From Chlorobiaceae bacterium (GTDB taxonomy: Bacteria > Bacteroidota > Chlorobiia > Chlorobiales > Chlorobiaceae): 10,689 nt of DNA. A program made the position numbers and the translations under genes. The stretch covers positions 1-10,689 of the forward strand of contig JAAXUM010000026.1 of assembly GCA_013336025.1 (NCBI GenBank), in the 5' to 3' direction. Of the stretch, positions 1 to 6,082 are shown piece by piece; position 1 is the first letter of the stretch, and each line of letters begins with the position of its first letter. A model generated the notes under the pieces. It was not told where the DNA came from and searched no databases. It was given only the letters and a program-made list of their open reading frames with translations.

Positions 1-1
1 A

Positions 2-346
2 GGTGGTTACACCCCTCCGTTTTCCATTGACGATCACTTTCTTGCCCGGATGATCTTTGCATTCCGCATTGCTCTGCCTGACATGGAACTGGTACTGTCA
101 ACCCGTGAAAGCCCTGCATTTCGGGACGGAATGGCCGGACTGGGAATCACCAGAATGAGCATTGAAAGCCGAACCACAGTCGGCGGCTACCATGATCCTT
201 CCGGCAATGAAAAAGGCCAATTTGATGTTTTTGACAACCGCAGCGCAAAAGAGTTCTGCAATGCTCTGCAAAAACAAAACATCGAACCGGTTTTCAAAAA
301 CTGGGAACCTGTTTATAACGGTCCTTCATCTCCTGCATCTGCATGA
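2..346 (+). CDS. thiH: 2-iminoacetate synthase ThiH, C-terminal part (5' end outside window)
   Basis: The frame is open from the left edge (first full codon at 2), so this is the last 114 residues of a longer protein; the first internal ATG at 50 is not a real start. ThiH is a radical-SAM tyrosine lyase that cleaves tyrosine to dehydroglycine (2-iminoacetate) and p-cresol for the thiazole ring of thiamine. Seen here are the family's C-terminal landmarks: LVLSTRES, an FRDG segment, a GGY block after MSIESRTTV, a QFDVFDNRS block, and a closing EPVFKNWEPV like the PVWKDW end of the enterobacterial protein. The radical-SAM CxxxCxxC cluster lies upstream, outside the window. Its stop overlaps the next gene's start in an ATGA, which indicates a thiamine operon with translational coupling. 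The enzyme is cytosolic and oxygen-sensitive, in keeping with an anaerobe. The alternative ThiO route is ruled out by these motifs. Confidence 0.93.
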   Translation, partial: GGYTPPFSIDDHFLARMIFAFRIALPDMELVLSTRESPAFRDGMAGLGITRMSIESRTTVGGYHDPSGNEKGQFDVFDNRSAKEFCNALQKQNIEPVFKNWEPVYNGPSSPASA

Positions 347-1086
347 TTTTGAATGAAAATCAAAAAGAGCGTTATTCGCGTCATCTGTCTCTTCCGGAAA
401 TAGGCGAAAAAGGACAAAAAAAGCTGCTTCGATCAAAGGTCCTTGTGGTTGGCGCAGGAGGACTTGGATCACCTGCCGCATTTTTTCTTGCAGCAGCAGG
501 AGTCGGTACAATCGGGCTTATTGATGGAGATACCGTAAACGCAAGCAATCTGCAACGTCAGATTCTTCATACCACAGCATCAATCGGACAACTGAAAGTC
601 CACTCCGCGGAAACAAGACTTCTTGCCCTTAATCCGGACATCAAATGTGAACTCTACCCATTTCGACTCACCAATGAAAACGCACCGGATATTCTTGATG
701 GATATGACTTTGTTCTTGATGCTACCGATGATTTCGATTCAAAATTTCTGATAGCAAGAGCATGTCACCATACATCCACATCATACTCTCATGCAGGCAT
801 CAATGAATTCTACGGACACACCTTGACCGTCAGGCCTGGAAAATCAACCTGCTTCAGATGCATATTTCATGAAAACGGAATCCTTTCGGGAGGAGTCCCG
901 GCAGGTCCTCTTGGTGCCCTGCCGGGTGTCATTGGGTCCATACAGGCTACTGAAGCCATAAAAGTCCTGCTCTCCATCGGCACACCCCTCTACAATACAC
1001 TCATGAGCTACCATGCACTTTCCATGGAGTTTCGAAAAATTCCCGTTCAGCGAGACCCCCACTGCCCGCTCTGCGGAAAACCTTGA
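343..1086 (+). CDS. thiF: ThiF/MoeB/HesA-family E1-like adenylyltransferase, probably for ThiS
   Basis: A 247-aa E1-like enzyme expected to adenylate the C-terminal Gly-Gly of a small sulfur carrier using ATP. Residues: ERYSRH at 9-14 (Arg13), nucleotide-binding GAGGLGSP at 37-44, acidic DGD at 61-63, NLQRQ at 69-73 (Arg72), Lys85, and DATDDF at 126-131 with Asp130. These line up with the ATP/Mg residues of MoeB, offset by about one. Zinc cysteines are present as CFRC (170-173) and CPLC (241-244). The ATG lies in the thiH stop (ATGA overlap), so it is translated as part of the thi operon, which favours ThiS over MoaD as partner; some bacteria use one such protein for both. Oddity: the cysteine found in E. 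coli ThiF and MoeB just before the AGVxG loop (CRTAGVVG / CAEAGVLG) is replaced by Gly184 in GGVPAGPLG. No rhodanese domain is fused. The ThiS-versus-MoaD assignment is inference. Confidence 0.88.
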   Translation: MILNENQKERYSRHLSLPEIGEKGQKKLLRSKVLVVGAGGLGSPAAFFLAAAGVGTIGLIDGDTVNASNLQRQILHTTASIGQLKVHSAETRLLALNPDIKCELYPFRLTNENAPDILDGYDFVLDATDDFDSKFLIARACHHTSTSYSHAGINEFYGHTLTVRPGKSTCFRCIFHENGILSGGVPAGPLGALPGVIGSIQATEAIKVLLSIGTPLYNTLMSYHALSMEFRKIPVQRDPHCPLCGKP

Positions 1087-1458
1087 CACCGTTGTTTTTT
1101 TGCTGCTGCACTACCCACGGGGCAGTACATCCTGATATTAATCTTTGCAGACACCGAATACGGAATGACATACAAACCCCATGACCTCCCGCCGGAAATC
1201 AGGCAGTGAGAGCCATAAGCACCACCTTGTGAGTCATGCTCCTGAAGCATCTGCAATCAACACAAATAATGAAAGGTAAAAGCGGACAGGATAGAGAAAA
1301 AATCAGCGCAACGGCTTTGAGGTAATCAGCGCATTATTGATATCATGAAGAGCTGCGCTGTCACGAATGATGTTTATGTTCATGCAGGTATCGGCATAAA
1401 TAAAGTCCGGCTGAAATGAACCAATCTCCGAAAAGCAGAACAAAACAGGAGTGCGCCC
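1087..1458. other. Intergenic region after thiF; no convincing gene
   Basis: This 372-nt stretch holds no reading frame that I can defend. A T-run follows the thiF stop at about 1094-1100, but the only stem before it (AAAAC/GTTTT) is weak, so I call no terminator. There is a small hairpin ATGCT-cctga-AGCAT at 1236-1250 and a 10-bp direct repeat AATCAGCGCA at 1301-1310 and 1324-1333. On the minus strand, 51 sense codons follow in frame after the stop of the microprotein at 1459, ending at a stop at 1303. This may be untranslated 3' sequence or the remnant of a longer gene. Confidence 0.5.
1301..1333. repeat. 10-bp direct repeat AATCAGCGCA, 23-bp period
   Basis: Two perfect copies of AATCAGCGCA at 1301-1310 and 1324-1333, start-to-start distance 23 bp, about two helical turns. 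They lie about 125 bp downstream of the microprotein stop in non-coding sequence. The function is unknown and chance duplication is possible. Confidence 0.3.
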
Positions 1459-1530
1459 TCATAAGGTATATGAAGTCACAAGACCAAAAATCAAGAGCAC
1501 AACGAGAATAATTGTTGTAGTTTCAAACAT
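1459..1530 (-). CDS. Candidate 23-aa single-helix membrane microprotein
   Basis: A reading frame of 23 codons plus TGA on the minus strand, starting ATG at 1530. It begins MFETTT, continues with a hydrophobic core IILVVLLIFGLV (about residues 7-18) and ends TSYTL. A stretch of 12-13 nonpolar residues with short polar ends fits one small membrane helix. The main support is the ribosome binding site: AAGGAG ends 7 nt before the ATG, much better than those of the large genes in this window. I do not recognise the protein. Tiny one-helix proteins are often accessory subunits of membrane complexes (CydX, KdpF, CcoS and PetN are examples of the size class), but no similarity is claimed here. It stands alone between thiF and sucA, antisense to both. 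The next in-frame stop after the TGA is 51 codons away. Without conservation data this remains a candidate. Confidence 0.5.
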   Translation of the reverse strand: MFETTTIILVVLLIFGLVTSYTL

Positions 1531-1536
1531 CCTGCA

Positions 1537-1542
1537 TCTCCT
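1537..1542 (-). promoter_or_regulatory. Strong Shine-Dalgarno for the 23-aa frame
   Basis: The minus strand reads GGAAAGGAGATGCAGG directly before the ATG. AAGGAG is a six-base match to the anti-Shine-Dalgarno sequence with 7-nt spacing, near optimal. This site decides the start codon and is the main reason to take the short frame seriously. Confidence 0.6.
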
Positions 1543-1549
1543 TTCCACA

Positions 1550-1580
1550 AGTGTAAGTGAAATAAAAAAACCGGCGTCAA
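1550..1580 (-). promoter_or_regulatory. Weak candidate promoter for the 23-aa frame
   Basis: On the minus strand, TTGACG (1575-1580) is followed after 19 nt by TACACT (1550-1555). The -35 matches consensus at five of six bases and the -10 at four of six, but the spacer is longer than the optimum of 17. A start about 7 nt further on would leave a leader under 20 nt carrying only the ribosome binding site. AT-rich sequence further upstream (1605-1640) could supply other promoters. Confidence 0.22.
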
Positions 1581-1631
1581 ACTTCTGTCCGTTTTTCATT
1601 ACATACAATTCATATAGATGAAAATATATAA

Positions 1632-1675
1632 TTCATACAAATAATCAAGCATACCGGGACTTTTTTTTGTATGAA
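1632..1675. repeat. 10-bp inverted repeat TTCATACAAA / TTTGTATGAA
   Basis: Perfect 10-bp arms at 1632-1641 and 1666-1675 separated by 24 nt. In RNA this could form a hairpin with a large loop; in DNA the arms could be paired sites for a dimeric regulator, with centres 34 bp apart. The right arm follows a T-run (1661-1668). It sits in the AT-rich part of the divergent region. Confidence 0.4.
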
Positions 1676-1684
1676 CCAGAAATA

Positions 1685-1701
1685 ATAGTCATACCGACTA
1701 T
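1685..1701. repeat. Dyad ATAGTC-ATACC-GACTAT
   Basis: Six-base perfect arms with a 5-nt centre, 17 bp in all, a size typical of operators for dimeric helix-turn-helix regulators. It contains one of the CATAC motifs. It lies about 90 bp upstream of the candidate sucA -35 box. No regulator can be named. Confidence 0.35.
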
Positions 1702-1719
1702 ACGCATTGATGTTAACCT

Positions 1720-1732
1720 GATACGCTGTATC
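1720..1732. repeat. Short dyad GATAC-GCT-GTATC
   Basis: Five-base perfect arms around a 3-nt centre; with one bulged C the arms extend to CTGATAC / GTATCCAG. It belongs to the same cluster of dyads as the repeats at 1632-1701. Short enough that chance is possible. Confidence 0.28.
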
Positions 1733-1758
1733 CAGAGAAAACAGAGTATCGGGGCAAT

Positions 1759-1770
1759 TAACGATCGTTA
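1759..1770. promoter_or_regulatory. 12-bp perfect palindrome TAACGATCGTTA, possible operator
   Basis: TAACGATCGTTA is its own reverse complement and ends 21 nt before the candidate -35 box of the sucA promoter, where an activator would be expected to bind. The binding protein is unknown. A 12-bp palindrome at this position is suggestive but not proof of an operator. Confidence 0.35.
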
Positions 1771-1791
1771 TTATTTATTATGTCGAAATGC

Positions 1792-1821
1792 TTTACATTA
1801 ACCCTTGTTTTGTTTTATACT
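1792..1821 (+). promoter_or_regulatory. Candidate sigma70-type promoter for sucA-sucB-lpd
   Basis: TTTACA (1792-1797) and TATACT (1816-1821) each match consensus at five of six bases, with an 18-nt spacer. Transcription would begin near 1828, giving a leader of about 155 nt before the sucA ATG. The sequence was read by eye; no start-site data exist. Confidence 0.4.
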
Positions 1822-1832
1822 TCATGAACCAT

Positions 1833-1988
1833 ATGAGCTCTTCCGAACCGTCACGAACAGATAATGGAAAAATCACGGGTAACACGAACCTTCACCCTGG
1901 CCGCCATCAGTTTTCTCTCCGGTCAAGCATCTTTCCGGCAGAAACATACCGGCTAAATCCTTTTGAAGAAACGCTCTCAAGGCCATGA
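1833..1988 (+). other. Possible leader frame overlapping the sucA start (doubtful)
   Basis: A plus-strand frame runs to a TGA at 1986-1988 that overlaps the sucA ATG as ATGA. It is open from ATG 1788, but if the candidate promoter is used only the ATG at 1833 lies within the transcript, giving 51 residues (starting MSSSEPSRTD). There is no Shine-Dalgarno sequence before either ATG and the product is a polar sequence that I do not recognise. The overlap geometry would allow translational coupling to sucA. It is probably an untranslated leader that happens to be open. Confidence 0.15.
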
Positions 1989-4816
1989 AAAAGCAATTCG
2001 AAAACAACGCCTGTCTTTTCGGAGGTAATGCTCCATATATCGAAAATCTTTACGAAGACTATCTTGACAATCCCTCCTCGGTTGCTGATCAATGGCGGAC
2101 ATATTTTGATGCCATGCAGCACCTGCCGGCATCAAACGGCACAGATACCCCGGATATCGCACACTCTCCTGTGCAGGCATCATTTGCCGAGAGAGCCCGA
2201 CTGGGACCGATCTGCAGGGTCGTCGCCAGCCCTGACGCCGAACTTGGAAGAAAGCGGGTATCAGTTCAGAAGCTGATTGCGGCGTACCGCAATATCGGTT
2301 CACGCTGGGCTGATCTTGATCCCCTGAAACGTCAGGAACGTCCTGAACTACCGGATCTTGAACCCTCATTTTACGGTTTCTCGGATACCGATCTGGATAT
2401 TGTTTTTAATACAAGCAATACCTATTTCGGCAGCGAAACCATGCCATTGCGGGAACTGCTGCAATATCTGCGCACAACCTATTGCGGCACGCTCGGCATC
2501 GAATTCATGTACATTACCGACCAGACAAAAAAACGGTGGTGGCAGGCCAGGTTTGAAACAATCCGTTCAACACCTGATTTCAGCCTCGAGAAAAAAAAGC
2601 ACATCCTCGAACGCCTTACTGCTGCTGAAGGATTTGAACGATATCTGCACACCCGATTTATCGGTCAGAAGCGATTTTCCCTTGAAGGCGGCGACAGCTT
2701 TATTCCGGCAATGGATGAACTGGTGCAGCGGGCCGGCAAGGCCGGGGTACAGGAAATTGTCATCGGCATGGCGCATCGCGGAAGATTGAACGTTCTGGTC
2801 AACATCATGGGCAAAAATCCACTTGACCTTTTTGCTGAATTTGAAGGCCGGCATCCCGGCGACCTTCCTGCCGGCGATGTAAAGTATCACCAGGGATTTA
2901 CCAGCGACATTGCCACCCCCGGAGGGCCGGTAAATATCTCTCTTGCATTCAATCCGTCACATCTTGAAATCGTTAACCCGGTCGTTGAAGGGTCAGTCAA
3001 GGCCCGACAGATTCACAGAGGCGACAGGGATGGATCTCAGGTACTTCCTGTTCTTGTTCACGGCGATGCTGCATTTGCAGGACAGGGCGTAGTGATGGAA
3101 ACCCTGAACCTCGCGCTGACAAGGGGATATGGTACTGGCGGAACGGTGCATATCGTCATCAATAACCAGATCGGGTTTACCACATCCGACCCTCGGGATA
3201 CCCGCTCGACCACCTACTGTACCGATGTCGTAAAAATGATCGAGGCACCGGTTCTTCATGTCAACGGTGATGACCCTGAAGCGGTCGTACTCGCCACACA
3301 GATGGCTCTTGACTATCGACAGACTTTCCGAAATGATGTTGTTATCGATATCATCTGTTTTCGCAAGCTCGGCCATAATGAACAGGATACGCCCGCGATG
3401 ACCCAGCCGTTGATGTACAATAAAATCCAGAGGCATCCGGGTACACGGAAACTTTATGCTGACAAACTGGAATCCAGGAGTGTGATCGATCAGAACTATG
3501 CTGAAAACCTCAGCAAACAGTTCAGAAAAGAACTTGACGCCGGAAAATATTCAGCAAATCCGGTACTGGTCAACAAAACGATCTTCACGGCCGAACCACC
3601 GACAATGCGCAATGAGCTGTCGAATACCAGCGTTCCCCTTGCCGAACTGAAACGACTTGCTGACAGAATTACCACCATCCCCGAAAGCTTCAAGCTCCAC
3701 CCTCTGGTGGAAAAGGTAATAAACGACCGGACCAGAATGGGCCGGGGTGAACAGCCTCTCGACTGGGGAATGGGAGAGCATCTGGCTTTTGCCTCACTGG
3801 TTGCCGGAGGCTATCCCATACGTATTACCGGACAGGACAGCGGTCGTGGCACCTTTTCACACCGTCATTCGGTACTTCACGACCAGAATCGTGAAAAATG
3901 GGATTCAGGTACCTACATCCCTCTCCAGAACATCACCAGCAAACAGGCTGCTTTCACCGTTATCGACTCGGTACTCTCGGAAGAGGCTGTGCTTGGTTTT
4001 GAGTACGGCTACTCCATCTCGGCTCCCGATACCCTTGTCATCTGGGAAGCACAGTTTGGAGACTTTGCGAATGGAGCACAGGTACTGATCGATCAGTTTA
4101 TCACCTCCGGAGAGGTCAAATGGGGACTGGCATCCGGCCTTACCCTCATGCTGCCTCACGGCTACGAAGGGCAGGGCCCGGAACACTCTTCAGCCCGACC
4201 TGAGCGCTTTCTGCAACTTTGTGCAGAAAACAACATCCAGGTTTGCCAGCCAACCTCACCCGCACAGATCTTTCATCTTCTGCGACGCCAGACAACAAGT
4301 ATGATCCATAAACCATTGATCATACTGACACCTAAATCCCTGCTGCGAAACAAGGAAGCCATTTCGTCCCTGGACGATCTGTCAAAAGGCAATTTTCAGA
4401 ACATCATAAGCGATACATCTGTTGATCAGGAGAGAGTAGAGCGAGTTATTGCCTGTTCCGGCAAGATATACTATGATCTTGTCAACCGTCGAAAAGAAAA
4501 CATGATGGAACATGTTGCCATTATCCGTATCGAACAGTTGTACCCGTTCCAGGTTGAAGCTTTCAGCGCTGAACTTGGACGTTATCCAATACTCAGGGAA
4601 ATTGTCTGGTGTCAGGATGAGCCCAAAAATCAGGGGTTCTGGCGCTTTCTGCAGCACTATATCATGAAAGCCATGAGTCAGGGCCAGCAGTTCGGCTATG
4701 CCGGTCGTCCCGCATCCGCCTCAACAGCATGCGGTTATATGGCAATGCATTCCATACAGCAGAAAGCGCTTCTCGACGAGGCGTTCGGAAAGTTCAGCCT
4801 TTTTTTCACAAAATAA
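1985..4816 (+). CDS. sucA: 2-oxoglutarate dehydrogenase E1 component (thiamine-diphosphate dependent)
   Basis: 943 aa, close to the usual 930-950 for this enzyme. It decarboxylates 2-oxoglutarate on thiamine diphosphate and passes the succinyl group to the lipoyl arm of E2. Seen in order: an N-terminal GGNAPYIENLYEDYLDNP segment, as in the region of E1o that contacts the complex core; GMAHRGRLN at 261-269; HGDAAFAGQG at 359-368 and NNQIGFTT from 393, the GD...NN thiamine-diphosphate/Mg motif; GHNEQDTPAMTQPLMY; SGRGTFSHRH at 619-628; and a C-terminal domain ending WCQDEPKNQGFW...GRPASASTACGY. These are E1o signatures rather than those of pyruvate dehydrogenase or a ferredoxin oxidoreductase. 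There is no E2-like fusion as in mycobacterial KGD. The start at 1985 fits the family N-terminus, although the ribosome binding site (AAGG 2 nt from ATG) is poor. First gene of a three-gene operon; sucB follows after 9 nt. Confidence 0.97.
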   Translation: MKKQFENNACLFGGNAPYIENLYEDYLDNPSSVADQWRTYFDAMQHLPASNGTDTPDIAHSPVQASFAERARLGPICRVVASPDAELGRKRVSVQKLIAAYRNIGSRWADLDPLKRQERPELPDLEPSFYGFSDTDLDIVFNTSNTYFGSETMPLRELLQYLRTTYCGTLGIEFMYITDQTKKRWWQARFETIRSTPDFSLEKKKHILERLTAAEGFERYLHTRFIGQKRFSLEGGDSFIPAMDELVQRAGKAGVQEIVIGMAHRGRLNVLVNIMGKNPLDLFAEFEGRHPGDLPAGDVKYHQGFTSDIATPGGPVNISLAFNPSHLEIVNPVVEGSVKARQIHRGDRDGSQVLPVLVHGDAAFAGQGVVMETLNLALTRGYGTGGTVHIVINNQIGFTTSDPRDTRSTTYCTDVVKMIEAPVLHVNGDDPEAVVLATQMALDYRQTFRNDVVIDIICFRKLGHNEQDTPAMTQPLMYNKIQRHPGTRKLYADKLESRSVIDQNYAENLSKQFRKELDAGKYSANPVLVNKTIFTAEPPTMRNELSNTSVPLAELKRLADRITTIPESFKLHPLVEKVINDRTRMGRGEQPLDWGMGEHLAFASLVAGGYPIRITGQDSGRGTFSHRHSVLHDQNREKWDSGTYIPLQNITSKQAAFTVIDSVLSEEAVLGFEYGYSISAPDTLVIWEAQFGDFANGAQVLIDQFITSGEVKWGLASGLTLMLPHGYEGQGPEHSSARPERFLQLCAENNIQVCQPTSPAQIFHLLRRQTTSMIHKPLIILTPKSLLRNKEAISSLDDLSKGNFQNIISDTSVDQERVERVIACSGKIYYDLVNRRKENMMEHVAIIRIEQLYPFQVEAFSAELGRYPILREIVWCQDEPKNQGFWRFLQHYIMKAMSQGQQFGYAGRPASASTACGYMAMHSIQQKALLDEAFGKFSLFFTK

Positions 4817-4825
4817 CAACCACCA

Positions 4826-6067
4826 ATGGCAATCATTGATGTAACCATATCCCAGTTGTCGGAATCCGTTGCTGATGCAACTTTGCTGAACTGGAAAAAA
4901 CAGCCTGGAGAAGATGTAGCTGAAGATGAAATTCTTTTTGAAGTCGAAACCGACAAAGTAGTGTTCGATGTGCCTTCCCCGTCATCAGGTATTTTGTCTG
5001 AAATTCTTGTTGGCGACGGCGGAACCATTGTTCCCGGACAGGTTCTTGCACGAATTGACAGCGAGGGCAAAGTCGCTCCGTCCTCCTCCACTGACAAAAC
5101 AGAGGAACCGGCAGAAAAGGCACCCCTGTCCCGTTCGAACACAAATCAGATCGAACCCGCGTTAGCCATGCCTTCAGCCGCAAAACTTATGGCTGAAAAA
5201 GGCCTTGAAGCAACACAGATAGCAGGCACCGGAAAAAGCGGCAGAATCACCAAGGGTGACGTTCTGCAGGCAATTGCTGAAGGTGCGGAACCGCGAACCC
5301 CGACCTCGCAGCAACCCCCGTCAGTGAAGCCGATTGAGGCTCACCGCGAAACTCCTTTTATTACCGACCGGCCGGAACAGCGAGTACCGATGACCCGGCT
5401 TCGGGCACGAATTGCAGAACGGCTGCTGATGTCGCAGGCAACCAACGCCATTCTCACAACGTTCAATGAAGTCAACATGCAGGCTGTCATCAACCTGCGT
5501 AACCGCTATAAGGAAACCTTTGAAAAAGAACATGGCGTCAAACTCGGGTTCATGTCCTTTTTCGTTAAGGCTGCCGTGCATGCACTTCGAAAATACCCCG
5601 TGCTAAACGCATCGGTTGAAGGAAAAGAGATTATTTACCATGGATATTTTGATATAGGCATCGCCGTCAGCTCTCCGCGCGGCCTTGTTGTTCCGATCCT
5701 GCGGAATGCCGATCAGATGAACATTGCTGAAATCGAACGAACCATTTTCGATTACTCCACCAAGGCTCAACTCGGCACCCTGTCATTCGAAGAGCTGACT
5801 GGCGGTACATTTTCAATATCCAACGGGGGCGTTTTCGGATCAATGCTGTCAACACCGATCATCAACCCTCCGCAATCGGCAATTCTCGGCGTACACGCCA
5901 CGAAGGAGAGACCTGTCGTTGAAAACGGCCAGATTGTTATTCGCCCGATGAACTATCTTGCACTGTCATACGACCACAGAATCATTGACGGCCGTGAAGC
6001 TGTGCTTGGCCTTGTTGCAATGAAAGATGCGCTGGAAGAACCTGCGCGACTGTTACTTGATCTTTAA
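4826..6067 (+). CDS. sucB: Dihydrolipoyl succinyltransferase, E2 component of 2-oxoglutarate dehydrogenase
   Basis: 413 aa, the usual E2o size. It transfers succinyl from the lipoyl arm to CoA and forms the core of the complex. Domains: one lipoyl domain (about 2-77) with ETDKVVFDV and lipoylated Lys44; a short Ser/Pro/Glu-rich linker; a peripheral-subunit-binding domain (about 114-150: [13 protein letters not shown]...[12 protein letters not shown]); a second linker; and the catalytic domain (about 185-413) with the active-site signature DHRIIDG, His384 and Asp388. A single lipoyl domain and the sucA neighbour point to the succinyltransferase rather than the acetyltransferase, which often has two or three. 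The ATG is 9 nt after the sucA stop and is preceded by an A/C-rich sequence without any Shine-Dalgarno match, so translation probably depends on ribosomes finishing sucA. Confidence 0.96.
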   Translation: MAIIDVTISQLSESVADATLLNWKKQPGEDVAEDEILFEVETDKVVFDVPSPSSGILSEILVGDGGTIVPGQVLARIDSEGKVAPSSSTDKTEEPAEKAPLSRSNTNQIEPALAMPSAAKLMAEKGLEATQIAGTGKSGRITKGDVLQAIAEGAEPRTPTSQQPPSVKPIEAHRETPFITDRPEQRVPMTRLRARIAERLLMSQATNAILTTFNEVNMQAVINLRNRYKETFEKEHGVKLGFMSFFVKAAVHALRKYPVLNASVEGKEIIYHGYFDIGIAVSSPRGLVVPILRNADQMNIAEIERTIFDYSTKAQLGTLSFEELTGGTFSISNGGVFGSMLSTPIINPPQSAILGVHATKERPVVENGQIVIRPMNYLALSYDHRIIDGREAVLGLVAMKDALEEPARLLLDL

Positions 6068-6082
6068 GAGAGAAAAACAATC

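Larger units (their letters stand above)
1531..1984. other. Divergent regulatory region between the microprotein candidate and sucA
   Basis: This 454-nt stretch lies between divergently oriented frames. It is AT-rich in the middle (1595-1680) and carries five CATAC/GTATG motifs, four separate dyads and a candidate sucA promoter, annotated individually. From 1788 to 1988 a plus-strand frame is open and its stop overlaps the sucA start, but it has no clear ribosome binding site. I see no tRNA, rRNA, known riboswitch or insertion sequence. Confidence 0.5.

Noticed and set aside
50..346. thiH as a 98-aa protein starting at 50
   Set aside because: The frame is open to the window edge with ThiH-like residues before the Met, so this is a fragment of a longer gene.
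1072..1101. Intrinsic terminator after thiF
   Set aside because: There is a T-run, but the possible stem is only about five A/T-rich pairs; too weak to call.
1047..1256. 69-aa minus-strand frame entering the 3' end of thiF
   Set aside because: No ribosome binding site, no recognisable features, and it overlaps the conserved zinc-binding C-terminus of thiF.
1270..1326. 18-codon plus-strand frame (starts MKGKSGQDRE)
   Set aside because: No ribosome binding site, no hydrophobic or other structural signature; consistent with chance.
2993..3436. 147-aa minus-strand frame, and other frames inside sucA such as 1977-2369 and 2358-2789
   Set aside because: These overlap the well-supported sucA coding sequence and are shadows of its codon structure.
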